Below, piece by piece: positions 45,680 through 54,796 of a DNA stretch of 64,000 nt; position 1 is the stretch's first letter, and each line of letters opens with the position of its first letter. The DNA comes from SAR86 cluster bacterium (GTDB lineage Bacteria; Pseudomonadota; Gammaproteobacteria; Magnimaribacterales; AG-339-G14), in NCBI GenBank assembly GCA_023703675.1, contig CP097974.1, forward strand, positions 85,288 to 149,287, given 5' to 3'. Made by a program: the position numbers and the translations under genes. Under the pieces are notes generated by a model. It was not told where the DNA came from, made no database searches, and saw only the letters and a list, made by a program, of their open reading frames with translations.

Positions 45680-45714
45680 AATGGTAAATTATTCCTTTGA
45701 GCTCTTAAAGTCAA
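45680..45714 (-). promoter_or_regulatory. Predicted promoter of the diiron gene, leaderless
   Basis: On the minus strand TTGACT (45709-45714), a 17-base spacer and TAATTT (45686-45691) end 6 bases before the ATG. No Shine-Dalgarno sequence at working distance. This is the best -35/-10 pair among the leaderless candidates. Confidence 0.6.
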
Positions 45715-45738
45715 CATTTTTAATGTGTAATATTTTCC

Positions 45739-47487
45739 TTATCTTTCGGCAAATAATTCGGTTAGTTGCTCCAACATAACACCACCTAATTCTTCTGCTC
45801 TATGAATTGTTACGGCCTTGGAATAATACCTTGTTACATCATGACCAATGCCAATTGCAATGAGATCAATATCTGTTTTATTTTCAATATCTTTTATAAC
45901 TGATTTCAAATGATTGTCTAAATAGCTTGTTGAATTAGTAGATAAAGTGCTGTCATCGACAGGCGCTCCATCGGAAATCACCATAAGAATTTGTCTTTGC
46001 TCTGGTCTTTTAAATAACCTACTACAAGCCCAAAGAAGCGCTTCTCCGTCAACGTTTTCTTTGAGCAATCCCTCCCGCAGCATTAATCCTAGGTTTTTTT
46101 TTGCTCTTCTCCAGGCGAGATCTGCAGGTTTAAAAATAATATGACTGAGATCGTTAAGCCTCCCTGGATTGCTTGGTTTTCCGCATTCAACCCATAACTT
46201 ACGGCTGTCTCCGCCTTTCCAATGTTTTGTTGTGAAACCTAAGATTTCTGTTTTTATGTTACACCTGTCTAATGTCGCCCCAATGATATCTGCTGAAATT
46301 GCGGCTGTTGTCATGGATCTACCTCTCATTGAGCCAGAACTATCTACAAGAATAGTCACAACAGTGTCTTTAAATTTTGTGTCTTTTTCTTGTTTAAAGC
46401 TTAAAGGCGTTAAAGGGTCGGTTATTATTTTGGTTAATTTTGATGTATCCAATATCCCTTCATCTTTATCGTACTCCCAAGATCTATTTTGTTGAGCTAA
46501 AAGTAATCTCTGAAGTCTATTAGCTAATTTAGCAATTACACTTTTGCTTGGATCTATTAATTGATCTAATCTTATCCTAAGTCTCTTGAGCTCTTCTTGT
46601 GCGCATAGATCTTCTGCATCGACAATTTCATCAAAGTCTCTACAAAAAACTTTGTATTCTTGATTATTTTCGACATTAAATAATTCCTCTAATTTGGATC
46701 TATTTTCGACCCAATTTTCATCTGAGTCTTCGACCTCTTCTTCTTCAAATTCCATTTCTTCTGAAGATTCAGAATCAGTTGGAGACTCTTCCGAAGAACC
46801 TTCTTCTTGAGGCTCTTCATCTTGATTTTCCTCATCTGATTCTTCGTCTTCATTATCGTCGTCATCCGATGAACTTTCTTCTTTTTGTTCTTCCTCTTCA
46901 AATTTAATGTTTAGTTCCTTAAGAAGATTTTGAATGCTTTCAAGATATAACTCCTTGTCCTTAATATTTTTTTTTAGTTCAGGAATAAATTTTTTCTCTA
47001 CTTTTTTTAAATCCTCACTGAATGGTTCCAAAATTTTTTCTTCAAGAGCTGTAAATTTATTTCCTAATATTTTCCCTTTGATCCAAATATCTAGAATTTT
47101 GTTGATACTCTCAATCGCTGACTCTGGTTTAAACGCTTCAAGTTCTTCAACGAAATTATTTCTAAGATTGCTCTTGAGACCTTTATATTGAAGCGAACCT
47201 AAGACTTCGATCCGTACGCTGTTTTGCACCGAGAGGCTTTGATCTAATTCATTAATACCTGTTATTTCACTTCTTGATTCGTTAGAAAATTTCTCTTTCA
47301 AAGCTATCTTGTCAGCTTTCGCTCTGCTTAAGCTTAATCCACGTAAAGAGCTTTCTGGAAGAGGAATTGAATTAGAATGAATTGAATCACTTCCAAAATT
47401 AAGTTCTAAGTCAGTTTTAGAGGAAATTGCTCTTGAAGAGGAAGAGAGCGCTTCCTTTAATATTTGTTCTTTTGATCTATCACTCAA
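45739..47487 (-). CDS. cobT: CobT-like VWA protein
   Basis: Similar to cobaltochelatase subunit CobT. N-terminal helical region, a strongly acidic Asp/Glu/Ser linker (about residues 195-260), then a C-terminal von Willebrand A domain with the MIDAS motif DSSGS at residues 382-386 and [10 protein letters not shown]. 582 aa, close to classical CobT. The TTG start overlaps the cobS stop by 4 bases. The CobN subunit that binds the corrin ring is not in the window. Could serve as a metal-insertion or remodelling partner. Confidence 0.85.
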   Translation of the reverse strand: MSDRSKEQILKEALSSSSRAISSKTDLELNFGSDSIHSNSIPLPESSLRGLSLSRAKADKIALKEKFSNESRSEITGINELDQSLSVQNSVRIEVLGSLQYKGLKSNLRNNFVEELEAFKPESAIESINKILDIWIKGKILGNKFTALEEKILEPFSEDLKKVEKKFIPELKKNIKDKELYLESIQNLLKELNIKFEEEEQKEESSSDDDDNEDEESDEENQDEEPQEEGSSEESPTDSESSEEMEFEEEEVEDSDENWVENRSKLEELFNVENNQEYKVFCRDFDEIVDAEDLCAQEELKRLRIRLDQLIDPSKSVIAKLANRLQRLLLAQQNRSWEYDKDEGILDTSKLTKIITDPLTPLSFKQEKDTKFKDTVVTILVDSSGSMRGRSMTTAAISADIIGATLDRCNIKTEILGFTTKHWKGGDSRKLWVECGKPSNPGRLNDLSHIIFKPADLAWRRAKKNLGLMLREGLLKENVDGEALLWACSRLFKRPEQRQILMVISDGAPVDDSTLSTNSTSYLDNHLKSVIKDIENKTDIDLIAIGIGHDVTRYYSKAVTIHRAEELGGVMLEQLTELFAER

Positions 47488-48476
47488 TCTTGATCTATCA
47501 GATTGCTTATTGAATCAGATGTTTCTTGATCAAAACATCTTTGAAAATATTCAGCAATGATTGGTTTTTCAGTTTCATCGCACTTATTTAGGAAGCTTAA
47601 TTCAAAAGAAGAAACTAAATCAGAAAAAATTTGATAATTTTCCGCCCAACTTATTACTGTTCTGGGCGACATCAAATTGGAGATGTCACCATTTTTGAAG
47701 CCTTCTCGAGTAAGGTTTGCTAGCTCGATCATATTTTTTACAATTTCCGAGCCTTTTTTATTGTCTAAACCCTTTACTTTTGACAAGACTACTTTCGTTT
47801 CCAATTCGACGCTCAAATAATTTAAACATGAGACTATTTGCCATCTGTCCATTTGACCTTGGTTGATTTGTTGGGTGCCGTGGTAGAGACCAGTGCTGTC
47901 CCCAAGGCCGACAGTGTTTGCGGTAGCAAAAAGTCTGAAGAAAGGATTAGGGGTTAGGACTCTGTTTTGATCTAAGAGAGTTAACCTTCCGTCAACTTCG
48001 AGCACACGCTGAATTACGAACATTACATCAGGTCTACCAGCATCGTACTCGTCAAAAACCAAGGCGGTTGGATTCTGAATGGCCCAAGGAAGGATACCCT
48101 CTTGAAACTTTGTGACTTGTTTGTCTTTTTCTAAAGTAATAGCGTCTTTACCTAAGAGATCCAATCTGCTGATGTGTGAATCTAAATTGATTCTGACACA
48201 AGGCCAATTTAACCTAGCCGCAACTTGCTCAATATGAGTAGATTTTCCAGAGCCATGAAGACCTTGGATCATGACTCTTCGGTTGTCAGAAAAGCCAGCT
48301 AAAATTGCGAGGGTTGTGCTTTTATCGAAACAATAAGTATCGTCAACATCTGGAACGTATTCGTTAGCTTCCGCAAAGGCAGGTACTTCAAAATCAGCGT
48401 CTATACCGAAAGTGTTCCCAACGTTTAGTGAAATATCGGGTTTATTTTTAGAGAAGTTGCTATATGTTGTTGCCAT
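47484..48476 (-). CDS. cobS: CobS-like AAA+ ATPase
   Basis: AAA+ ATPase of the MoxR/CobS group. Walker [10 protein letters not shown] is at residues 72-80, Walker [11 protein letters not shown] at 138-147, and [19 protein letters not shown] is the sensor-1 region of CobS. 330 aa, normal. In classical systems CobS and CobT form a ring that powers cobalt insertion by CobN. Divergent from cysE across 103 bases. A TATACT sits directly against its ATG and a GATAAT 17 bases upstream, so the promoter is uncertain. Confidence 0.88.
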   Translation of the reverse strand: MATTYSNFSKNKPDISLNVGNTFGIDADFEVPAFAEANEYVPDVDDTYCFDKSTTLAILAGFSDNRRVMIQGLHGSGKSTHIEQVAARLNWPCVRINLDSHISRLDLLGKDAITLEKDKQVTKFQEGILPWAIQNPTALVFDEYDAGRPDVMFVIQRVLEVDGRLTLLDQNRVLTPNPFFRLFATANTVGLGDSTGLYHGTQQINQGQMDRWQIVSCLNYLSVELETKVVLSKVKGLDNKKGSEIVKNMIELANLTREGFKNGDISNLMSPRTVISWAENYQIFSDLVSSFELSFLNKCDETEKPIIAEYFQRCFDQETSDSISNLIDQD

Positions 48477-48567
48477 AGTATAGAAGGTTACTTATTATCC
48501 TTTTTTCATTTAAAACAGCAAGATAATATACTTACGATCTAGTAAACTATTCGATTTCAAATCTATC

Positions 48568-48579
48568 TAAACTAAGCTT
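48568..48579 (+). promoter_or_regulatory. -10 element placing cysE start at +1
   Basis: TAAACT (48568-48573) ends 6 bases before the ATG, and there is no Shine-Dalgarno sequence. Nearly identical to the rpmE2 arrangement. Confidence 0.42.
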
Positions 48580-49368
48580 ATGACGGAAAAAGAAATCTGG
48601 TTAGAAATCCAGGAAGAGGCCAAATCATTGTCTAAGGATCAATCATTGTCTGATTCTTACTTAGACGAATATGTTGCTGATTTCGACAAGTTGTCTGACA
48701 GCATAGGTTTCAAAATTGCCAATGATTTAGGTCAAGATGTTTCGTCAAAAGCTTTTTCGAATAAATTTCTTTTCGCTGAATTAAAAAAAGTTTACGAAGA
48801 TTCTAATATTTTGGATGGATTGGTTTTGGATCTACTTGCAGTAAAACAAAGAGATCCGGCATCTACTGGATATTTATCAACTCTGCTGTTTTCCAAAGGC
48901 TTTCTAGCATTACAAACGCACAGAGCAAGTCATTACTTTTTAAAAAGTGGAGAAACTTTGTTGGCTAGTTTTCTTCACAGTCAAGCATCGAAAATATATA
49001 GCGTAGATATTCACCCAGCTGCAAGGATTGGAGTCGGGGTGATGCTAGATCACGCGACCGGAATTGTGATTGGTGAAACCAGTGTAATCGAAAATGATGT
49101 ATCAATCTTTCAAGGAGTAACCCTTGGTGGAACTGGAAAAATTACCGGAGATAGGCACCCTAAGGTTAGGAAAGGAGTATTGATTAGCGCGGGAGCTAAA
49201 ATTTTGGGAAATGTTGAAATCGGTCAAGGTGCCAAAGTAGCTGCTGGAAGCGTCGTTCTTGATGACGTCGAAATGAATACAACAGTAGCAGGTGTTCCCG
49301 CAATTGCTGTTGGCAAGCCAAGTTCTGATTCTCCTGCTAAAACAGTTGACCATTCAATCAAAGAATAA
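48580..49368 (+). CDS. cysE: Serine O-acetyltransferase
   Basis: Makes O-acetylserine, the carbon acceptor for cysteine synthesis. N-terminal helical CysE domain, then a left-handed beta-helix of hexapeptide repeats. The active region DIHPAARIGVGVMLDHATGI carries the catalytic Asp and His; DRHPKVRKGVLISAGAKILG follows. 262 aa, normal. Predicted leaderless promoter. One base separates it from tesB, so they may be transcribed together. Confidence 0.95.
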   Translation: MTEKEIWLEIQEEAKSLSKDQSLSDSYLDEYVADFDKLSDSIGFKIANDLGQDVSSKAFSNKFLFAELKKVYEDSNILDGLVLDLLAVKQRDPASTGYLSTLLFSKGFLALQTHRASHYFLKSGETLLASFLHSQASKIYSVDIHPAARIGVGVMLDHATGIVIGETSVIENDVSIFQGVTLGGTGKITGDRHPKVRKGVLISAGAKILGNVEIGQGAKVAAGSVVLDDVEMNTTVAGVPAIAVGKPSSDSPAKTVDHSIKE

Positions 49369-49369
49369 A

Positions 49370-50242
49370 ATGTCAGATCAAAAGCTACTAGATGAATTAA
49401 TCAAGACTTTGAATCTTGAGAAACTCGAAGAAAATTTATTTCGAGGACAAAGTGAACAAACTGCTTGGGGCAGAGTTTTTGGTGGGCAGGTAATAGGTCA
49501 GGCACTTAGCGCAACTCAAGAAACTGTAGACAATTCAAGAAAAGCTCATTCTTTGCATGCTTATTTTTTAAGACCTGGAAGAATTGATATGCCCATTCTT
49601 TACGACGTGCAAAGAATTAGAGATGGGAAAAGCTTTACCACACGAACAGTCAATGCGATTCAAAACGGAGAGTATATTTTTAATATGTCCGTTTCATTCA
49701 AAATATCCGAAGAAGGTCTAGAGCATCAATTTGAAATGCCAGATGTTCCGAGTCCTGAAGAATTAAAGAGCGATAGGGAGTTTAGAGAAGAAATGAAAGA
49801 CAAAATCCCTAAAGCAATGCTTGAGGGGTTTTTGAGAGACAAACCAATTGAAATTAGAAACGTAGAAAATTTAAATCCATTTGATAATGAGAAGGGCGAA
49901 CCTTTCAAAAATATGTGGATTAAAGCCTCTGGGAAATTACCGGACAATCATTTAATTCATCAAGGAGTTTTAGCTTATGCATCGGATATGGGCTTGCTTG
50001 GAACTTCTCAGCGACCGCATGGATTTAGTTTTGGAGCTTATGAAAAACTTCAAGTAGCCAGTCTTGACCATGCGATGTGGTTTCACCGAGAGTTTAGGGC
50101 CGATGAGTGGTTGCTATATTCTTTAGATAGCCCATCAGCCAGCAATGCAAACGGATTCAATAGAGGAAATATTTTTACTCAAGACGGTAAATTAGTTGCG
50201 TCAGCAGTTCAAGAAGGATTAATAAGAGTTAAAGACAAATGA
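49370..50242 (+). CDS. tesB: Acyl-CoA thioesterase II
   Basis: Double-hotdog thioesterase that frees fatty acids from acyl-CoA. FRGQSEQTAWGRVFGGQVIGQ near residue 22 is the family start, and LDHAMWFHREFRADEWLLY with the catalytic Asp is in the second hotdog. 290 aa from ATG 49370; the frame opens 26 codons earlier inside cysE, which is not family-like. Its stop overlaps the next start (ATGA), linking it to the P19-like gene. Confidence 0.93.
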   Translation: MSDQKLLDELIKTLNLEKLEENLFRGQSEQTAWGRVFGGQVIGQALSATQETVDNSRKAHSLHAYFLRPGRIDMPILYDVQRIRDGKSFTTRTVNAIQNGEYIFNMSVSFKISEEGLEHQFEMPDVPSPEELKSDREFREEMKDKIPKAMLEGFLRDKPIEIRNVENLNPFDNEKGEPFKNMWIKASGKLPDNHLIHQGVLAYASDMGLLGTSQRPHGFSFGAYEKLQVASLDHAMWFHREFRADEWLLYSLDSPSASNANGFNRGNIFTQDGKLVASAVQEGLIRVKDK

Positions 50243-50769
50243 AACAATTTCTTCAGTTAGTATTTATTTTTTTTTGTATTAATGTTTCAACAGAAGAAAT
50301 GATCATTGGATCAGAAAGAATAGATCCTGGAATTAAAATAGTTTTTGAAGCTGCTCCAAAAGACACAGTTTTTCCTGAAAAATTTTACTTAGCAGAATCA
50401 GAGACAGATATACATATTGAAATGCTGGCCAACTGGTCAGAAGATAATCTTGTTTCAGTGCCCTCAGGCGGTTTTGTTGCTTATCTCAAAGTGAAAGCTA
50501 TCATTTCAAACGAAAAAGGAGCAATTATCGAAACCGATTTAACCCCACATTTAAATTTAGTGGACAATTTACATTACGCTCAGAATATTAAGTTACCTGG
50601 TAGCATCAAAGATCTTTACGACGTGACTTTCATTATTGAGCCTCCTGATAGCAAGTCTTTTGGAATACATTACGATTGGCACGAAAAGTTTGGAGGCTTA
50701 ATTCAAGAAAGTTTTTTTACGTATAAAAATTTAAATTTTGAGCAAATAGCAATTAAACAGAGAAGATAA
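50239..50769 (+). CDS. P19/Tp34-like periplasmic metal-binding protein
   Basis: Secreted protein (N-terminal signal up to about residue 18) that resembles the P19/Tp34 family of periplasmic iron/copper-binding proteins. Matching blocks: ETDIHIEMLAN (His59, Glu61), VAYLKVKAI, DNLHYAQNIKLPG (His112), YDVTFIIEPPDSKSFGIHYD (His144). The P19 copper-ligand Met aligns with His104. 176 aa. P19 usually sits beside the FTR1 iron permease, which is not visible here. Overlaps tesB by 4 bases. Function inferred: Fe/Cu capture or delivery. Confidence 0.72.
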   Translation: MKQFLQLVFIFFCINVSTEEMIIGSERIDPGIKIVFEAAPKDTVFPEKFYLAESETDIHIEMLANWSEDNLVSVPSGGFVAYLKVKAIISNEKGAIIETDLTPHLNLVDNLHYAQNIKLPGSIKDLYDVTFIIEPPDSKSFGIHYDWHEKFGGLIQESFFTYKNLNFEQIAIKQRR

Positions 50770-50772
50770 AAG

Positions 50773-50982
50773 ATGAATTTCGGAATGTTTGTTATTGGCG
50801 CAGTGGTATTTTTGATTAGTTTTACTTTTTTTAAAATAAGCGCTTTTTTGAAAACTAAAGATCTCGAAGTTTCATGGAAAAAACTTTTTATGGTGTTTTT
50901 TGTGGACTATTTTATTTTAGTAGTTGGCGTCTTGGGGACTGGCATAATTTTTGTGTCTTTATTTAATTCTTTTCATGGATAA
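50773..50982 (+). CDS. Small two-span membrane protein
   Basis: 69 aa with two hydrophobic spans (about residues 4-24 and 38-64) joined by a charged loop (KTKDLEVSWKK). I do not recognise the family. It starts 3 bases after the P19-like gene and 9 bases before the AhpD-like gene, in the same direction, so it is most likely translated with them. It could be a partner of the periplasmic metal protein, but nothing in the sequence proves this. Confidence 0.6.
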   Translation: MNFGMFVIGAVVFLISFTFFKISAFLKTKDLEVSWKKLFMVFFVDYFILVVGVLGTGIIFVSLFNSFHG

Positions 50983-50991
50983 AATTAAGTA

Positions 50992-51567
50992 ATGAACATT
51001 TCTTATATCGATACAAAAAAGAGAGAGGATTTTCCTGAGTTTGAAAGATTATTTAAATTAGTTGAATCTTTTATGGGGTATCTACCAAACTCGTATTTAC
51101 TTATGGCTGATAAGCCTGAGCTGCTTGAAGCTTTCGCAAAAATGTCCGCCGCGGTCTTTAATACTGTTTCCTTGGATATGCAGTCAAAACAGTTGATTGC
51201 CCTAGCTTCCAGCTTAAGTTCCGGATGCAAATATTGCCAGTCGCATACCTCTCATGGCGCGGAACGGGCAGGAGTTGCTAATGAAAAAATAGCCGATATT
51301 CTTAACTACCAAAATAGCGAGCATTATCAACCAAAAGAAAAAGCGCTTTTAGATCTTGCCTTCGCTTCAGGAGAGGTTCCAAACGGCGCAACAAAAACTC
51401 ACTTTGATAATTTGAGAAAATATTTTTCAAAACAGCAAATTATAGACATGGTTTCTGTGATTGCTTTCTTCGGGTTTTTAAATCGGTGGAACGATACTTT
51501 TGGTACCGAAATAGAAGCAGTACCGGCAGAATATATTAACGAAATTTTAAAGCCAAAAAATTGGTAA
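50992..51567 (+). CDS. AhpD/carboxymuconolactone decarboxylase-like protein
   Basis: 191-residue all-alpha protein of the AhpD-like superfamily. The redox motif CKYCQSH (Cys79, Cys82, His85) within SSGCKYCQSHTSHGA is the classic CxxC-x2-H peroxidase/disulfide-reductase site. Such proteins reduce peroxides or regenerate thiol carriers. Its position after the P19-like gene and before a TonB receptor suggests a link between metal uptake and oxidative protection, an inference from context only. Confidence 0.85.
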   Translation: MNISYIDTKKREDFPEFERLFKLVESFMGYLPNSYLLMADKPELLEAFAKMSAAVFNTVSLDMQSKQLIALASSLSSGCKYCQSHTSHGAERAGVANEKIADILNYQNSEHYQPKEKALLDLAFASGEVPNGATKTHFDNLRKYFSKQQIIDMVSVIAFFGFLNRWNDTFGTEIEAVPAEYINEILKPKNW

Positions 51568-51680
51568 TAAAAAATTTTTTTTTAGCTTCCTTTCATTCTA
51601 GATGTAAATTAAAAAATTCGAGGACTTTTGAAAAAAAAATGTTATAAAAATAGTATTAATTAAACATTATGGGGGAGATT

Positions 51681-54600
51681 ATGTTTAAAAAATTAAGTTT
51701 TATTATTTTTATTTCTTCTGCTTTGGTATTTGCTCAAGAAGAAGAGGTTCAAGTAATCGGTTCCTTGATTAAAGGAACGCCAATTGATTCGGGTTCTCCG
51801 ATCACAGTATTAGATTCTGCAGATATTGCCGCACAAGGTAATTTAAACATCGTGGAATTGATAAAAATGGTTCCTGGTAGTACTGGTATGGATGGTGAAT
51901 CTAACCAGTTTGGATCGAATGCTGCTGAGGGAATTTCAAATATTAATTTAAGAGGTCTTGGTACCCAGCGAACTTTGGTGTTAGTAAACGGAAAAAGACA
52001 AGTTACCGCGCCATTGAGTACGGGAGCTGGAAGATCCGTTAATCTGCATGATTTTCCATTGTCTGCGATCAGTAGAATTGAAATTCTAAAAGAGGGTGCA
52101 GCTGCAACGTATGGATCGGATGCGATTTCAGGTGTGGTGAATTTTATTACCGATGGAACTTTTGAAGGCTTAAGAATGAATGTTGCTGGAAAAGGTATAC
52201 CAAATGCTCAAGACGATGGTAGAGAATTTTCAATCACTTACGGAACAATGTTGCCTAATGACGCCAATTTACTTGTTTCTTTCGGGCATCAATTTAAGCC
52301 TGAATTAAGAGCGGCAGATACTGTCTATGGTTTAAAGTCTTATGCTGCTAACACTAGAGGTGGATATTCTTCCATGGGTAATCCAGGAACTTTTACGAGT
52401 GATAGTACTGAAGGAGCGCCTGCAAACGCAGCCTTAGGTTTCGGCGGAAATTACTTCTTGGCAGATCCTGGTTGTAACGCAGCTGGCGGTACTTTTACTG
52501 CGCTAGGGGCGTATGGAACAGATGTAGAAGCTGACGTGGCACTCGCAGGATTTTGTAGGTATCAGTACACCTACTTTGATAACGTTCAAGAAGAGCAAGA
52601 GAATAACCAATTGTGGTTAGAGCTCAATGGGTCAATTAATGATAACGATTACCGTGTGGAATTTGCTTACAGTACTACTGAAGTGCCTCATTATGCTACT
52701 TCGCCGTCCTATCCGCCAAGTAATCCTAAAACTAATACCATTCCTGACAATCACCCAGGTATGGCTGTGCTTTGCGCAGACTATCCAACTTTTTGTGATG
52801 CACTTACTGATGAAAATTATGGCGGGGATGGAACCAACAGAGCGGCATTGCATGGTATCAGAACCAGATCGATGGGAGCTTCAGGAAACCCATTTGGTAA
52901 TTCTCAAGGAGCTCAAACAGAGCACAGAGAATACGATACCTACAGGTTTGCTTTCAATTTTGAGGGCAATTTGACCGATGACGTTCAATATTCAACAAGT
53001 TTTAATCTTTCTAACAGTGAAGGGGAGCTTTCTTCATCAGACACTCAACAAAGTAAATTTTTGGCAGCTCTCTGGGGCTATGGTGGTCCAGACTGTGATG
53101 CTGAGCTTACCGGCTTGACAACTAGTGCAACCGACAGAACTCCAACATTTAAAGTAAGTTCTACTGGCGCTGCAATTGCAGCTTCGGTAGTTCAATCAAC
53201 TACTCGACCAGCGGGTTGTCTTTATGTGAATCCTCTTTCTAACGCTGTGCAACAAGCGATGCAAAGAGATCATAGCACTGCTGATGGAGCAAGAATGGGA
53301 GTTAATCCTAATTATGATGCCTCAGTTGCCAACTCTACTGCGTTACTTAGATACTTAACTGATCAGAGAATAACTCTATCAGAATCAGAATTAATGACTT
53401 TTGATTTTATCGCGCAAGGAACTTTGCCAAGCATCTCATTCGATGCTGGAGAAGCTGCCTGGGCTGTGGGTTACGAAAGAAGAGATTACAATCTTAAAAC
53501 TTCGACTCCAGCAAGAGCTGGACCAACAGCAACTAACGCTATGACTAATATTCATAATGGAGACTTGTATCCATGTTTGATTCCTGAGCAAAATGAGACC
53601 GCTGCTGGAAGAGCTGCTTGTGCTTCAAATCCAGTGGGACTCTTCATGTTCTTGGCACCAACTTTTGATAGCGACCAAGATCAAGACGTTGACTCTTTAT
53701 TCGCTGAATTGGCCTTGCCGGTCAGTGATGATCTAGACGTTCAGCTCGCTATTAGATATGAAGATTATGGCACTGTTGATTCAATAGACCCGAAAGTAGT
53801 AGTTAGATATTCTCCTACCGATACGGTCACATTGAGATTTACTGGGCAAACTACCTTTAGAGCGCCTCATCCAGACGAAACTTCTAGAACTAGGGTTACT
53901 GCACTTCAGTACGTAAACCAAACCGGTGCTTTTAAAGCTGTCGACTTAACTGGAAACACCAATTTGGAGCCAGAAGAAGCTACCACTTATAACATTGGTT
54001 TAATAACTGATTTTGGAACCGACAATTGGACGGCGACTTTAGATTACTATAACTTTGAGTTTGATAATCCAATTATTAACGAAAACCACCAGCAATTAGC
54101 CAATGCTTATGGAGCTGGCGGTGCTGGTAAAGCTGCCATTCAAAGCCAAATCTTTGGTGGAACTAACCTAGTGAACGATGGTTCCTTTGGAGTCGGAGAT
54201 ATCGCTAGAATTCAATCAAATTACGTTAACGGTCCAAAAACTGAAACCGACGGATTGGATTTATTTATTAAGTATGATACTGATGTTGGTAACGGAACTT
54301 TATCAACAGGTTTAGAAGCTAACGCTATATTGGGGTATTCTGTCGCAGATTATAATGTTGGCGGAGCATTAGTAGCTGCAGCTTACGAGTGCGCTGGGTT
54401 CTTCAACATCAACAATACTTGCAGACCAATGCCTGAACAAAAAGGTAAAGGTTTTGTAAATTATGTGGATGCTAAACATAATTTCTATGGTGCTGTAAAT
54501 TACATTTCAAGCTATTACAACCGAAGAGATTCTGGAAGAGTAGCTGAACACAGGACTTTCGATGCCACTTATACTTACAGTATGAACGATTCGACAGACC

Positions 54601-54731
54601 TGTCATTCTCCGTTTATAACATTGCAGATAAATTGCCACCTTTTGTAAATTGGGAGATGAACTATGACGCTTATACTCATAGTCCACTCGGAAGATTTGT
54701 TAAAGCTGGTTTCACTTATAGATTGCAATAA
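51681..54731 (+). CDS. TonB-dependent outer-membrane receptor
   Basis: Large 22-stranded-type uptake receptor, 1016 aa. Signal peptide (MFKKLSFIIFISSALVFAQ), TonB-box-like EEVQVIGSLI, plug domain with NLRGLGTQRTLVLVNGKR and EILKEGAAATYGSDAISGVVNFI, then the barrel ending in an aromatic-rich strand (GRFVKAGFTYRLQ). Several paired cysteines in the barrel part may form disulfides in surface loops. ATG 51681 is chosen because GGGGGAG just upstream is a ribosome-binding site; the earlier ATG (51669) would include it. Substrate unknown. Confidence 0.93.
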   Translation: MFKKLSFIIFISSALVFAQEEEVQVIGSLIKGTPIDSGSPITVLDSADIAAQGNLNIVELIKMVPGSTGMDGESNQFGSNAAEGISNINLRGLGTQRTLVLVNGKRQVTAPLSTGAGRSVNLHDFPLSAISRIEILKEGAAATYGSDAISGVVNFITDGTFEGLRMNVAGKGIPNAQDDGREFSITYGTMLPNDANLLVSFGHQFKPELRAADTVYGLKSYAANTRGGYSSMGNPGTFTSDSTEGAPANAALGFGGNYFLADPGCNAAGGTFTALGAYGTDVEADVALAGFCRYQYTYFDNVQEEQENNQLWLELNGSINDNDYRVEFAYSTTEVPHYATSPSYPPSNPKTNTIPDNHPGMAVLCADYPTFCDALTDENYGGDGTNRAALHGIRTRSMGASGNPFGNSQGAQTEHREYDTYRFAFNFEGNLTDDVQYSTSFNLSNSEGELSSSDTQQSKFLAALWGYGGPDCDAELTGLTTSATDRTPTFKVSSTGAAIAASVVQSTTRPAGCLYVNPLSNAVQQAMQRDHSTADGARMGVNPNYDASVANSTALLRYLTDQRITLSESELMTFDFIAQGTLPSISFDAGEAAWAVGYERRDYNLKTSTPARAGPTATNAMTNIHNGDLYPCLIPEQNETAAGRAACASNPVGLFMFLAPTFDSDQDQDVDSLFAELALPVSDDLDVQLAIRYEDYGTVDSIDPKVVVRYSPTDTVTLRFTGQTTFRAPHPDETSRTRVTALQYVNQTGAFKAVDLTGNTNLEPEEATTYNIGLITDFGTDNWTATLDYYNFEFDNPIINENHQQLANAYGAGGAGKAAIQSQIFGGTNLVNDGSFGVGDIARIQSNYVNGPKTETDGLDLFIKYDTDVGNGTLSTGLEANAILGYSVADYNVGGALVAAAYECAGFFNINNTCRPMPEQKGKGFVNYVDAKHNFYGAVNYISSYYNRRDSGRVAEHRTFDATYTYSMNDSTDLSFSVYNIADKLPPFVNWEMNYDAYTHSPLGRFVKAGFTYRLQ

Positions 54732-54741
54732 AAACTAATTT

Positions 54742-54768
54742 CATGAGGCTCATTATGTGGGCCTCATG
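54742..54768. terminator. Hairpin between TonB receptor and gltD
   Basis: CATGAGGC (54742-54749) pairs perfectly with GCCTCATG (54761-54768) across an 11-base loop. No strong T-run follows on either strand, so it may end both convergent transcripts only weakly or protect their 3' ends. Confidence 0.55.
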
Positions 54769-54796
54769 GGATGATAAATCTTAATTAAATATTATT

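Noticed and set aside
46689-47191. Lys-rich and hydrophobic frames overlapping the acidic linker of the CobT-like gene
   Set aside because: Shadow frames of a low-complexity Asp/Glu/Ser stretch.
45739-48476. Functional aerobic cobalamin cobaltochelatase
   Set aside because: No CobN or any corrin-pathway gene is in the window, so a B12 role cannot be claimed.
51669-51680. Upstream ATG as TonB receptor start
   Set aside because: It would place the ribosome-binding site inside the coding region and add residues before a clean signal peptide.
52627-52974. 115-codon plus-strand frame inside the TonB receptor
   Set aside because: Out of frame with a well-supported receptor; no start signal or family match.
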